Origin: Alphaproteobacteria bacterium
GTDB lineage: Bacteria > Pseudomonadota > Alphaproteobacteria > CAAGCB01 > CAG-977
Direction of reading: 5' to 3'
DNA length: 35,286 nt
NCBI GenBank assembly: GCA_021639925.1
Contig: JAJXEL010000003.1
Coordinates: forward strand, 1 to 35,286
The notes beneath the pieces are model-generated. The model worked only from the letters and a program-made list of their open reading frames with translations. It had not been told where the DNA came from and made no database searches. Numbering within the stretch: the first letter of the stretch is position 1; the number at the start of each line of letters is the position of its first letter. Of this stretch, positions 1-7,649 are shown piece by piece. Both the position numbers and the translations under genes were made by a program.

Positions 1-222
1 CAACAGGATCAGCAGCAGCAACAGGATCAGCAACAGCAACAACAAGATCAGCAACAGCAACAAGATCAACAGCAACAAGATCAACAGCAACAGCAACAAG
101 ATCAGCAACAGCAACAGGATCAGCAGCAGCAACAAGATCAGCAACAGCAACAGGATCAGCAGCAACAACAGGATCAGCAACAGCAACAACAACAGGATCA
201 GCAGCAGCAACAGGATCAGCAA
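1..222 (+). repeat. CAG/CAA-GAT microsatellite encoding a poly(Q)-D tract
   Basis: An in-frame low-complexity tract of CAA/CAG codons is punctuated by GAT codons. Most units are 18 bp (QQQQQD), with some shortened or extended by a codon. It encodes part of the linker of the Bat protein. The mix of CAA and CAG means the DNA repeat is imperfect. It probably changes length by slippage in steps that keep the frame. Confidence 0.85.
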
Positions 223-432
223 AACCAGTCTGCTTTAAATCCGGAACAGCAGCGGGAAGAAAACCGTCAGCCGAATTCACAACAAAAAGCGCCGCCCGAA
301 CAAAAAACGGATCAGGACGACCGGGAAAAACAGGAACAACGGCAATGGCTCAGCGTGATTGAAGACGATCCGTCGGGGCTTTTGCGCGAACGTATCCGCC
401 GGCGCAATTTGATTAAAGGAGGAAAAAGATAA
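1..432 (+). CDS. C-terminal end of a BatB/BatC-like aerotolerance protein (5' partial)
   Basis: The reading frame is open from base 1 and stops with TAA at 430-432, so only the last 143 residues are visible. The first ~75 residues are almost pure Gln with a regularly placed Asp, mostly a Q5D hexapeptide. A polar linker follows, then a basic end containing WLSVIEDDPSGLLRERIRRR. That ending (W..-I-.DDP-.-LLR-.-.-.R) is characteristic of BatB/BatC fusions (VWA domain plus TPRs, then a low-complexity linker) found before batD in Bat operons. The stop overlaps the batD start by one base (TAATG), indicating translational coupling. The VWA and TPR parts, if present, lie upstream of the window, so the assignment rests on the C-terminal motif and the neighbour. 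Confidence 0.72.
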   Translation, partial: QQDQQQQQDQQQQQQDQQQQQDQQQQDQQQQQQDQQQQQDQQQQQDQQQQQDQQQQQDQQQQQQQDQQQQQDQQNQSALNPEQQREENRQPNSQQKAPPEQKTDQDDREKQEQRQWLSVIEDDPSGLLRERIRRRNLIKGGKR

Positions 433-2294
433 TGAAAAATAAAATTGTCTTTGCATTTCTTGTCATGTTTGCTTTTTGCCGCACGGCTCTGGCGGGGTTT
501 CAGGCCGACGTCAGCCGCACCGTTATTCCCGAAGGCGAAAGTTTCCAGCTTTACCTGCGTCAGGACGGCGACGCCGCGCAGCCGGATATTTCCGTTTTAA
601 ATGAAGATTTCCTGATCGTGATGGAACGTAAAAGTTTTAAGTCCACCTATGTTAACGGTAAAACGCAAACCTTTAATGAAAACGTTTTAACGCTGATTCC
701 CAAAAAAACAGGGGAAGTGACTCTGCCGTCTATCCGCGCGGGCAAGGAACAGACAAAACCGCTGAAACTGACGGTTGTCGCCGGCGGGCAGGCTTTGCCC
801 GACGATCCGGCGGACAGAAAAAAAGCGCAGGCCGCCCAGCCGAATGTGTTTATCCGCTATACCGTGGACAATCAGACGCCTTATGTCGGCCAACAGGTGC
901 CTTTGAGTGTAAAATTGTATTCTTTTGTTCAAACGCCGCTGCTGGACGGGGCGGTCACGCCGCCGCAGGCCGACGGAATTACGGCCGAACAATGGGGGGA
1001 CGTCAAACGGTCGCGCGAAACGGTTAACGGCAGAACATATGACGTGCTGGAATATAAATTTCTGCTGTTTGCCCAGAAAAGCGGACGGATTACATTATCT
1101 CCCGTTCGTTTCAGAGGGACGATCAGCGATCCGGAAGGACGCGATGAAACAATGGAAGATCTGTTCGGTTTCGGCGGATCGGACTTTTTTTCGGGCTTTT
1201 TCGGCCAGAAAAATATTGCCGTACAGTCTTCGGCCGTTGTTCTGGATATTCGGCCGAAACCGGATCAGGCCGGAACGGGGATCTGGCTGCCGGCAACGGA
1301 CGTCGCCGTTTCCGAAGATTTTACCCCGCCCAAACAAACGATTTCTTTGGGGGAAGCTTTGACACGGACGGTTACCGTTATGGCTGCGGGCGTGCGTGAC
1401 AGTCAAATTCCCGATTTGGCATTTCCTGACGGAACGGATTATAAACAGTATCCGGGCAAGACGGATTCAAAAAATCTGTTTGACAACAACGGGATTGTCG
1501 GCGTGAAAACGCGACAGATCGTTTTTATGCCGACCAAAGCGGGGCAGATTGTTTTGCCGCGAATGGAAATCCCCTGGTTTGACGTAAAATCGAAACAGAT
1601 AAAAAAAGCCGTTCTGCCTGCCCGGACGATTACGGTAACGGGGGCGGAAAGCAAACGGCCGGCCGAACCGCCTGTTCTGCCTGCGGCCGCCGCAGATTCA
1701 GGTGCTGCCGCTGCCGCGCCTGCGGTACCGCCGTCTGCCGTCGCGGCAGAATCCGAATTTGCCAAAGCTTTTTCCCAGCCGCCGGAAAATACGGCGGAGC
1801 AAAAAGCTGCCGCGGCGTTTTGGGAAAAATATGTTCATCAGCCGCCCCTGCGCCTGTTTTTGGCCGGCATTTTGGCCGGCGGAGCTGTTGTGACGGTTTT
1901 ATGGCTTTTGCTTCATTTTTTAATTTTTAAAAAAGCGGCTGGAACAAAACCTGCCGGCGGCCAAGATGAAATGCCGCAGCGCCGCGAAGCCGTCAGCCGG
2001 ATAAAGGAAGCCTGTCTGTCCGGTTCCGCCGAACAGGCAAAACGGGCTTTGCTGGATCTGGGGCGCGTGCTGTGGGCTCAAAATCCGCCTTTGACCCTTT
2101 CCGAACTGGCCGGCCGGTTTGATGATAAAGAACTGTCGGAACAGATGGAAAATCTGAACCGGGCTTTATATGCGGGCAATGCCGCCGGCTGGGACGCGAA
2201 GACGTTCTGGACCGTGTTTAAAAAGGTTGAAACCGGCGGAAAAAAACAAAAAAAGAATGAAAAAATTCCCGTTCCTCCGCTTTATCCGGATTAA
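432..2294 (+). CDS. batD: BatD-like oxygen-tolerance protein
   Basis: This 620-residue protein belongs to the BatD family, membrane-anchored periplasmic proteins of Bat operons linked to aerotolerance or envelope stress. A signal peptide (about 1-21, ending ALA) is followed by the family's opening, FQADVSRTVIPEGESFQLYL. Beta-rich domains follow (about 22-115, 136-275 and 290-405), with recurring phrases such as LTLIPKKTGEVTLPSIRAG near 86-104 and FMPTKAGQIVLPRMEIPWF near 365-383. An Ala/Pro-rich linker covers about 405-440. One TM helix lies at about 474-498, and a cytoplasmic tail of ~120 residues follows. The start is well supported: AAAGGAGG at 415-422 lies 9 bases before the ATG, which overlaps the upstream stop. 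The exact biochemical role of BatD is not established. Confidence 0.9.
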   Translation: MKNKIVFAFLVMFAFCRTALAGFQADVSRTVIPEGESFQLYLRQDGDAAQPDISVLNEDFLIVMERKSFKSTYVNGKTQTFNENVLTLIPKKTGEVTLPSIRAGKEQTKPLKLTVVAGGQALPDDPADRKKAQAAQPNVFIRYTVDNQTPYVGQQVPLSVKLYSFVQTPLLDGAVTPPQADGITAEQWGDVKRSRETVNGRTYDVLEYKFLLFAQKSGRITLSPVRFRGTISDPEGRDETMEDLFGFGGSDFFSGFFGQKNIAVQSSAVVLDIRPKPDQAGTGIWLPATDVAVSEDFTPPKQTISLGEALTRTVTVMAAGVRDSQIPDLAFPDGTDYKQYPGKTDSKNLFDNNGIVGVKTRQIVFMPTKAGQIVLPRMEIPWFDVKSKQIKKAVLPARTITVTGAESKRPAEPPVLPAAAADSGAAAAAPAVPPSAVAAESEFAKAFSQPPENTAEQKAAAAFWEKYVHQPPLRLFLAGILAGGAVVTVLWLLLHFLIFKKAAGTKPAGGQDEMPQRREAVSRIKEACLSGSAEQAKRALLDLGRVLWAQNPPLTLSELAGRFDDKELSEQMENLNRALYAGNAAGWDAKTFWTVFKKVETGGKKQKKNEKIPVPPLYPD

Positions 2295-2300
2295 ACATTC

Positions 2301-2343
2301 ACTGTTTATTTACGATACGGGCGTATAACCTGTAAATAACAGT
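2301..2343. promoter_or_regulatory. Imperfect inverted repeat / hairpin between batD and the sensor gene
   Basis: The left arm ACTGTTTATTTAC (2301-2313) pairs with the right arm GTAAATAACAGT (2332-2343), giving 12 bp with one bulged T. The 18-base loop holds a smaller palindrome, ATACGGGCGTAT. No T-run follows, so it is not a classical intrinsic terminator. It could be an operator, an mRNA-stabilising 3' hairpin for the bat operon, or a structured leader for the next gene, whose start is about 20 bases downstream. Confidence 0.55.
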
Positions 2344-2364
2344 ATTGTCGGGAAAGTCGGATTG

Positions 2365-3429
2365 ATGCGCAGTCAGCATTTAACTCATGCCGTTTTGGCT
2401 TCGCTTTTGTGGTGCGCGGTCGTGTTCGCGTTTGTCGGCATGAACTTTATGAAATTTGAATCCGCTTCCCGCGCTTTGCGGGATTCCAGAATTGAAACGG
2501 CGCTGACCGAATTGCAAAGGGCAATGCAAACCGACATGGATAAAGGAACTTCTTTGTCCGGAATTGAAAAAGCCGAAGACCGTTTGTTTCATTATGCTTC
2601 GGAAAACGACGACGTTTTGTCCGTCATGGTTTTTGCCGCGGGGTCGGGAAAGATTTTATTCAGCACTGTCGCCGCGCAGGTCGGCATGACCGTTCCGTCC
2701 GCCTGGCGTGAAAAATGCGGCCTGCCCGGAACGGTGTTCGTGGAAACGGCTGAAAACAAAGAAACGGTCGGCTTGCCGATATTGAATGCTTTTTTGGAAA
2801 CCGAAGGGTGCCTGGCCGCCGAGTATAAAACCGGAACAAACGAAGAGATCCGGGAAAAAATGATCGCGACGGCTTTTCATTTTGCCTTCCGGCTGGCGCT
2901 GATCGGGGTCGCGGCATGTTTTCTGATTTGTTTTTTTAAAACGATCAGCGCGTTTGTTTTCGGCGGTAAAAAAATTCGTTCGGCGGCAGTTTTGATTTTA
3001 TGTACAGGGGTGTTGTTTTTAATGCTGCAGCTGAATTTTTCGGCGATGTTCAGAGCTTTTGAACAAGATCTGCGCCAGGAAACGGCGGCAAAAACGCAGA
3101 CGATCGCCCGGCAGGTGAAAAATTTGATCGAACGGGTTGTGCGCGGCGGCGAACCGTTTAAATCAATAAACGGGCTGGAAGCTTACCTGGATCAGATCCG
3201 CCAGAAAAACAAGGAAATCCTGTTTATTTTGGTGACGGATAAAACGGGGCGCGTATTATATGAATCGGGGGCGGCCGCAAAAGCGTTTGACGCGGATCCG
3301 CGCACAGGCAAAATTTCTTTGCGCGAAGGGTATTATAACGCTGCCGAACCCGTCAACGATCTTGAATCCGCGGCGGGCTGGGTACAGATCGGCGTCAATG
3401 AAAGGTTCGCGCGTGAAAAAATTTTTTAG
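2365..3429 (+). CDS. Three-TM membrane protein with two extracytoplasmic sensor-like domains
   Basis: I recognise no named family. The protein is ~354 residues. TM1 is at about 7-29, followed by an extracytoplasmic domain of about 135 residues. TM2 (about 170-192) and TM3 (about 204-226) are joined by a short loop, and the chain ends with a second ~128-residue domain predicted outside the cytoplasm. Both outer domains have sensor-like (Cache/PAS-type) phrasing, for example ILFILVTDKTGRVLYESG and GWVQIGVNE in the second, and VMVFAAGSGKILFS in the first. There is no kinase, HAMP, methyl-accepting or cyclase output domain, and the protein ends where a further TM would normally follow. A TTG at 2362 precedes the ATG. 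The end overlaps the next gene, a solute-binding protein, by 17 bases, suggesting that the two act together. The function is inferred only. Confidence 0.6.
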   Translation: MRSQHLTHAVLASLLWCAVVFAFVGMNFMKFESASRALRDSRIETALTELQRAMQTDMDKGTSLSGIEKAEDRLFHYASENDDVLSVMVFAAGSGKILFSTVAAQVGMTVPSAWREKCGLPGTVFVETAENKETVGLPILNAFLETEGCLAAEYKTGTNEEIREKMIATAFHFAFRLALIGVAACFLICFFKTISAFVFGGKKIRSAAVLILCTGVLFLMLQLNFSAMFRAFEQDLRQETAAKTQTIARQVKNLIERVVRGGEPFKSINGLEAYLDQIRQKNKEILFILVTDKTGRVLYESGAAAKAFDADPRTGKISLREGYYNAAEPVNDLESAAGWVQIGVNERFAREKIF

Positions 3430-4414
3430 TCTTTTTTTCTTTTTGCTGTTTTTTCCTTTTTTCTGCGCGCAGGCCGCGGCGCCGTCGAAAGTGTATATGG
3501 TTTTATGGGACGGCTGCGAAGATGCCTGCCGGGGATTTCTGGATTATTTAAAATCGGCGCGCGCGAATGTGGAAATTATTCAGCGCAACCTGAATAAAAA
3601 AACGGATAAAATTCCGGCTTTGACCGCCGAAATTAAAGAAATTTCGCCCGATCTGCTGGTCACATGGGGGACTTTGGCAACACTGGAAATGCTGGGGACG
3701 GAAAACAACGGTCCCGTTTCAAAATACGGCGCGGTTCCGGCTTTGTTTATGGTCGTATCGCAGCCGGTGGAAAGCGGGCTGGTTTCTTCGTTGGTTTCTC
3801 AGGGGCGCAATATTACGGGGGTTATGCATTTGGTTCCTTTGTCCGAACAGCTGCAGTATGCCCGCCAGATTGTGGCGTTTAAACGTCTGGGCATTGTTTA
3901 TAATCCGGCGGAAACAAACGCGCAGATTGCCGTCGACCAGTTAAAACGCTATGCGTCCATGATGAATTTTGAATTGCTGGAACGGCCGGTGCCTTTGGAT
4001 AAAAATGACAGGCCGGACGTCAGGGCCGTCGCCGGTTTGGTGGCAGAACTGGCCGAAAGCAAAGCGGATTTGATTTATTTGGGGCCGGACGCTTTTATGA
4101 ATGCCAACCGCAGGATTTTAACCGATACAGCGGCGGCTTTTTCCATTCCTGTTTTTTCGGCTTCCGAAGGGGCGGTGCGCCACGATAACGCTTTGTTCGC
4201 TTTTGTTCACCGCTATTATACGGTCGGACAAATGGCCGGCCGGAAAGCAATGAAAATTTTAAAAGACAAAATTCAGGCTTATGACATTCCGATTGAAGCG
4301 CCGCCGCGCGCTTTGCTGGTTGTCAATATGTCGGCGGCGCAGAAAACGGGGATATACCCGCCGCTGACGTTGATGCAGAACGCGGATCTGATCAATATTC
4401 CCGAAAAGAAATAA
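3413..4414 (+). CDS. ABC-type periplasmic solute-binding protein (PF04392-like)
   Basis: This exported binding protein resembles the ABC_sub_bind family (COG2984), whose members bind small ligands for ABC uptake or for sensing. The preferred GTG start at 3413 gives a strong signal peptide (VKKFFSLFFFLLFFPFFCAQA, then AAPSK) and has AAAGG eight bases upstream. An in-frame ATG at 3398 adds five residues but lacks a good ribosome site. Family-like phrases are visible: LLVTWGTLATLEML, PALFMVVSQPVESGL, GRNITGVMHLVPLSEQL, RLGIVYNPAETNAQIAVDQL and ADLIYLGPDAFMNANRRIL. The mature chain of ~310 residues is the usual family length. No permease or ATPase gene is adjacent. The partner is the overlapping upstream membrane sensor-like gene, so a sensing role is plausible. 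Confidence 0.8.
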   Translation: MKKFFSLFFFLLFFPFFCAQAAAPSKVYMVLWDGCEDACRGFLDYLKSARANVEIIQRNLNKKTDKIPALTAEIKEISPDLLVTWGTLATLEMLGTENNGPVSKYGAVPALFMVVSQPVESGLVSSLVSQGRNITGVMHLVPLSEQLQYARQIVAFKRLGIVYNPAETNAQIAVDQLKRYASMMNFELLERPVPLDKNDRPDVRAVAGLVAELAESKADLIYLGPDAFMNANRRILTDTAAAFSIPVFSASEGAVRHDNALFAFVHRYYTVGQMAGRKAMKILKDKIQAYDIPIEAPPRALLVVNMSAAQKTGIYPPLTLMQNADLINIPEKK

Positions 4415-4417
4415 TCA

Positions 4418-4861
4418 TTATTTGCGCCGCTGCGGTTTGGGATAAGTTCTTTCGGCGCCGTCGGCGAGTTTCTTTTGCCCGCGCGGGTATAAGAATTTGC
4501 CGTCCGGCGTTTTAATCGAACCGTCCGAATAAAGTTCGAATTTAAAAATATCCATTTTTGAAAAATCGGCAATGGTTTGAGCGCAGTCCCTTTTGCTGCG
4601 GCCGCGCTGAAACGTATAACTGTTCGCTTTTGCCGAAGCGTATAAACGCAAGGCGGCTTCTTCAGCGGCCTGAGACGGCGCCGTATTGCTGAAATACCGG
4701 CTGAGGATTTCTTCAAACTGATATAACTGGCGGTAAGCTCCGCAAGCCAGCACAACGCCGGCCAAAGTCCCGATGCTTTCGGTGTCTCTTCCCGACTGTG
4801 ACTGGGCCGAAGCGTTAAACGGCGCAAGAAAGATCATGAAAATAAGCAGAAAAACGCGCAT
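4418..4861 (-). CDS. Small secreted protein, possibly TIGR02301-like
   Basis: This 147-residue protein has a clear signal peptide (MRVFLLIFMIFLAPFNASA, then QSQ). The mature part has an alpha-helical look: TLAGVVLACGAYRQLYQFEEIL, a second helix rich in Ala, SYTFQRGRSKRDCAQTIADF, and a basic C-terminus. The spacing of two Cys residues around a helical core recalls the TIGR02301 family, small exported proteins of unknown function common in Alphaproteobacteria, but the match from memory is loose. The gene converges on the solute-binding protein, with stops 3 bp apart and no terminator between them. The function is unknown. Confidence 0.6.
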   Translation of the reverse strand: MRVFLLIFMIFLAPFNASAQSQSGRDTESIGTLAGVVLACGAYRQLYQFEEILSRYFSNTAPSQAAEEAALRLYASAKANSYTFQRGRSKRDCAQTIADFSKMDIFKFELYSDGSIKTPDGKFLYPRGQKKLADGAERTYPKPQRRK

Positions 4862-4965
4862 TTTAAAACTCTTTTGAAAAATACCCTGCGAATTAATTTA
4901 ACAGACAAAGGTTCATAAAATACTAACGATTCGCCGCGGCGGGCCCATAATTTTTCAATCATTGT

Positions 4966-4995
4966 TTGACGATTGTTTCGCGTCTCGTTTACACT
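4966..4995 (+). promoter_or_regulatory. Sigma70-type promoter for the phosphofructokinase gene
   Basis: A -35 TTGACG (4966-4971) is separated by 18 bases from a -10 TACACT (4990-4995). This puts the transcript start near 5002, about 25 bases before the ATG. The ribosome site AAAAGGGGGG lies 5-14 bases before the start. Confidence 0.6.
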
Positions 4996-5027
4996 AAAAG
5001 GAAATATCTGTTTAAAAGGGGGGCCTT

Positions 5028-6299
5028 ATGCCATATGAAAAAATCAAAGGCAAACTTTTAGTCGCGCAGGGCGGCGGACCGACGGCCGTTATTAATCAGT
5101 CGCTGGTCGGCGTTGTGCTGGAAGCGCGTAAATTTAACCGTGTCGATCTGGTTTACGGGGCTGTGCACGGCGTGCGCGGTATCGTGAACGAAGATCTGGT
5201 CAATCTGTCCAGCGAAACGTCGCATAATCTGGAAATGGTCGCCAATACGCCGTCGTCGGCTTTGGGGACGACGCGCGACAAACCGGATCTGAAGTATTGC
5301 CGGCAAATGCTGAAAGTCATGCAGGCGCACGATATCCGTTACTTTCTGTATATCGGCGGCAACGATTCCGCCGATACGATCCGGATTATCAGTGAAGAAG
5401 CCAAAAAAGCGAACTATCAGCTGCGCTGTATCCATATCCCCAAAACGATTGACAACGATCTGATGCACAACGACCATTGTCCGGGGTATCCTTCTGCCGC
5501 GCGTTATGTTTCTCAGGCTTTTGTCGGGCTGAACCGTGACAGCTGGGCGTTGGGCGGAACGGTTATTGCCGTTGTCATGGGACGGCATGCGGGCTTTTTA
5601 ACCGCCGCCGCCGCTATGGGCAAAAAGTTTCCCGACGACGGGCCGCATTTGATTTATATGCCGGAACGGACTTTCGATATTAATGTTTTTGCCGAAGACG
5701 TCCGGCGTGTTTATGAAAAGTACGACCGCTGCGTCGTTGCCGTCAGCGAAGGCATTCACGACGCGGACGGTCAGCCGGTTATTACAAAACTGACAAATTG
5801 CCGGGATCGCGACGCACACGGCAATATCCAGCTGTCGGGATCCGGCGCTTTGGGCGATTGTCTGGCGCAGGTGCTGCGGGAAAAGGTCGGTATCAAACGC
5901 GTTCGCGCCGATACGCTGGGATATATGCAGCGTTCTTTTGTCGGCTGCGTTTCCGACGTGGACCAGCGCGAAGCCCGCGAAGTCGGCGAAAAAGCCGTTC
6001 AGTTCGCCATGTGGGGAAACAGCGACGGATCGGTCGCCATTAAACGGATCGGGTTTTATATGTGCGATTATGATTTAATTCCTTTGGACAGGGTGGCGGC
6101 AAAAACGCGTACGATGCCCGACGAATTTATCACGCCCGAAGGCAATGACGTAACGGACGCTTTCCGCATGTACCTGCGGCCGCTGCTGGGATCAAAAATG
6201 CCGGACGCGTACCGGCTGCGTGCGCCGTTTATTCCGAAAATCTTAAACGAGGGCGCGCCGTGTTCTTCGGAACGCCAGCCGAAACTGCCGCAGTGGTAA
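5028..6299 (+). CDS. pfp: 6-phosphofructokinase, PPi-dependent type by motif
   Basis: This protein phosphorylates fructose 6-phosphate to the 1,6-bisphosphate in glycolysis, and reversibly if it uses pyrophosphate. The 423-residue chain has the family hallmarks: LLVAQGGGPTAVINQSL at 10-26, TPSSALGTTR at 74-83, GGNDS at 110-114, PKTIDNDL at 138-145, and GRHAGFLTAAAA near 185. ATP-dependent enzymes usually carry GGDGS and PGTID. The residue after Asn is Asp (bulky, where ATP enzymes have Gly), and Lys sits in PKTID. Both are features of PPi-dependent enzymes, so PPi is the predicted phosphoryl donor. The first residue of the GGDDS motif is Asn here, as in one branch of the family. The length fits non-allosteric bacterial forms. 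The stop lies 1 bp from that of the convergent hydrolase. Confidence 0.92.
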   Translation: MPYEKIKGKLLVAQGGGPTAVINQSLVGVVLEARKFNRVDLVYGAVHGVRGIVNEDLVNLSSETSHNLEMVANTPSSALGTTRDKPDLKYCRQMLKVMQAHDIRYFLYIGGNDSADTIRIISEEAKKANYQLRCIHIPKTIDNDLMHNDHCPGYPSAARYVSQAFVGLNRDSWALGGTVIAVVMGRHAGFLTAAAAMGKKFPDDGPHLIYMPERTFDINVFAEDVRRVYEKYDRCVVAVSEGIHDADGQPVITKLTNCRDRDAHGNIQLSGSGALGDCLAQVLREKVGIKRVRADTLGYMQRSFVGCVSDVDQREAREVGEKAVQFAMWGNSDGSVAIKRIGFYMCDYDLIPLDRVAAKTRTMPDEFITPEGNDVTDAFRMYLRPLLGSKMPDAYRLRAPFIPKILNEGAPCSSERQPKLPQW

Positions 6300-6300
6300 G

Positions 6301-7014
6301 CTATTTCCCGGTGAAATGAATCCGGCTTAAAAACACGCGCCAGGCCGCCGTGACGGCCGCGGGATTTTCCAGCGGCGGCAGATGTCCGCTGTCCGCGATA
6401 ACGGCATGAACGGCTGTTGGAATCTGCGCCGTCATACGGTCCAGGGATTCCGGCGGGGAAAGGGCGTCCTGCGCGCCGCCCATGACCAGCGCGGGACACG
6501 GAATCTTTTTTAACAACTCTGTTGAATCCGGGCGGCTCATGATTGTTTTTTGTTCGTTGACATACTTATCAACGCCTGTCGTCCGCGCCATGTGTTCCAG
6601 AATATGACGGATAATGTCGTTATTGCGGTGATCAGGGGAAATGATGCCGAACAAAGCGGATTCCATAACGGCTTCGATGCCCTGCGTTTGCGCCGTTTCA
6701 ATCATTTCCTGCCGTTTTTTGCGCGCCGGTTCCGGATCGGCAAGGGCGTTCGTGTCCATTAAAATCAGTCCTGCGACACGTTCCGGCGCTTGCCGTAAAA
6801 TTTCAAAAGCGACATATCCGCCCATTGAAATGCCGCCCAAAACAAATTTTCCGCGGATTTGGGACAAAATCCGCTTCGCCGTGTCCGTAACGTCGGTGTC
6901 CAGCCCCAAATCGGGAACAAAAAAATCGGCGTCGTTTTCCAACGCTTTGATCTGATGAATAAACAAACCGGCGTTACATAACAGCGCGGGCAGCAAAACA
7001 ACAGGCGTTTTCAT
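6301..7014 (-). CDS. Alpha/beta-hydrolase fold protein
   Basis: This 237-residue cytoplasmic hydrolase has no signal peptide. The nucleophile elbow GISMGG places Ser at 63. The likely acid is Asp183 in GGAQDALSPP and the base is His211 in SGHLPPLENP, so the triad is complete. HG-type oxyanion residues are replaced by the opening VVLLPALLCNAGLF, as in many small esterase or thioesterase-like members. The substrate cannot be told from sequence. The gene follows the isochorismatase-family gene on the same strand after a 15 bp gap, so the two are probably co-transcribed. Confidence 0.82.
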   Translation of the reverse strand: MKTPVVLLPALLCNAGLFIHQIKALENDADFFVPDLGLDTDVTDTAKRILSQIRGKFVLGGISMGGYVAFEILRQAPERVAGLILMDTNALADPEPARKKRQEMIETAQTQGIEAVMESALFGIISPDHRNNDIIRHILEHMARTTGVDKYVNEQKTIMSRPDSTELLKKIPCPALVMGGAQDALSPPESLDRMTAQIPTAVHAVIADSGHLPPLENPAAVTAAWRVFLSRIHFTGK

Positions 7015-7029
7015 GAAGTAAATTTCCTT

Positions 7030-7578
7030 TTATCTGATCAATCGGTTTTGAATGTCTTTAAACTCCGGCGTTCCTGATTTCCTGAGCCATTCAAACAAAA
7101 CCATTTCTACGGTTGTCAGGAAAATGCCTTCCTGTTTAAAACGGGTTTCGGCAGCGGTTTCGTTTTCGGCGGCGCGGCTGCCCGAAGCGTCTGTCACGAT
7201 GAAAACGTCAAACCCTTTTTCCTTTAATTCAACGGCGGTCTGCAAAACGCAGATGTGTTCTTCGATACCGGCGATGATGATTTGTTTTTTTTCCAAAGCG
7301 TTTATTTTTTCCATAAACCCTTCCTCTTGTACGGCGGACAAACTCGTTTTGGGGAAATAAAGCGTGTTTTGCGGCGCGGCGTCTTTAATGTCGAAAATAG
7401 ACGGCCCCAGCCCTTTGGGGTACTGCTCTGTAATAATGACGGGAACGTTTAAAATATCCGCGCCTTTTAATAAACGGGAACACCCTTCGATCACGCGCCT
7501 GGGATCGTTTGCCGCCGGCGCCAGACGTTCCTGGACGTCTATAATCAAAAGACATGAATTGGTTTTGCTGATTAACAT
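7030..7578 (-). CDS. Isochorismatase-family cysteine hydrolase
   Basis: The best start is the ATG at 7578, with AAAGG seven bases upstream. An in-frame ATG at 7593 and a further upstream one lack a ribosome site. The 182-residue product carries the Asp-Lys-Cys triad of the family: Asp14 in LLIIDVQERL, Lys77 in YFPKTSLSA and Cys110 in GIEEHICVLQTA, with the cis-peptide neighbourhood preceding the Cys. It resembles YcaC-like hydrolases or nicotinamidase relatives more than siderophore isochorismatases. The lack of a catechol or siderophore cluster nearby agrees with this. The substrate is unknown. The gene is divergent from the DEAD-box helicase gene, with about 70 bp between starts. Confidence 0.88.
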   Translation of the reverse strand: MLISKTNSCLLIIDVQERLAPAANDPRRVIEGCSRLLKGADILNVPVIITEQYPKGLGPSIFDIKDAAPQNTLYFPKTSLSAVQEEGFMEKINALEKKQIIIAGIEEHICVLQTAVELKEKGFDVFIVTDASGSRAAENETAAETRFKQEGIFLTTVEMVLFEWLRKSGTPEFKDIQNRLIR

Positions 7579-7649
7579 TGTTCTGCCTTTCATTTCGGTA
7601 TATAACTTTTTTATTCGTGCCACACTTTTAACGGAATACAAACATAAAA

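Noticed and set aside
1..222. Possible CRISPR array from regular short repeats
   Set aside because: The units are 18 bp coding triplet repeats with no unique spacers, in frame with the Bat protein.
687..1765. Open frames opposite batD, and similar shadow frames over other genes
   Set aside because: They overlap well-supported genes entirely and have no ribosome site, domain or composition of a real protein.
3413..3430. Programmed -1 frameshift at A6T6 between the sensor and binding protein
   Set aside because: The frame change needed is +1, not -1, and the downstream gene has its own GTG, ribosome site and signal peptide.
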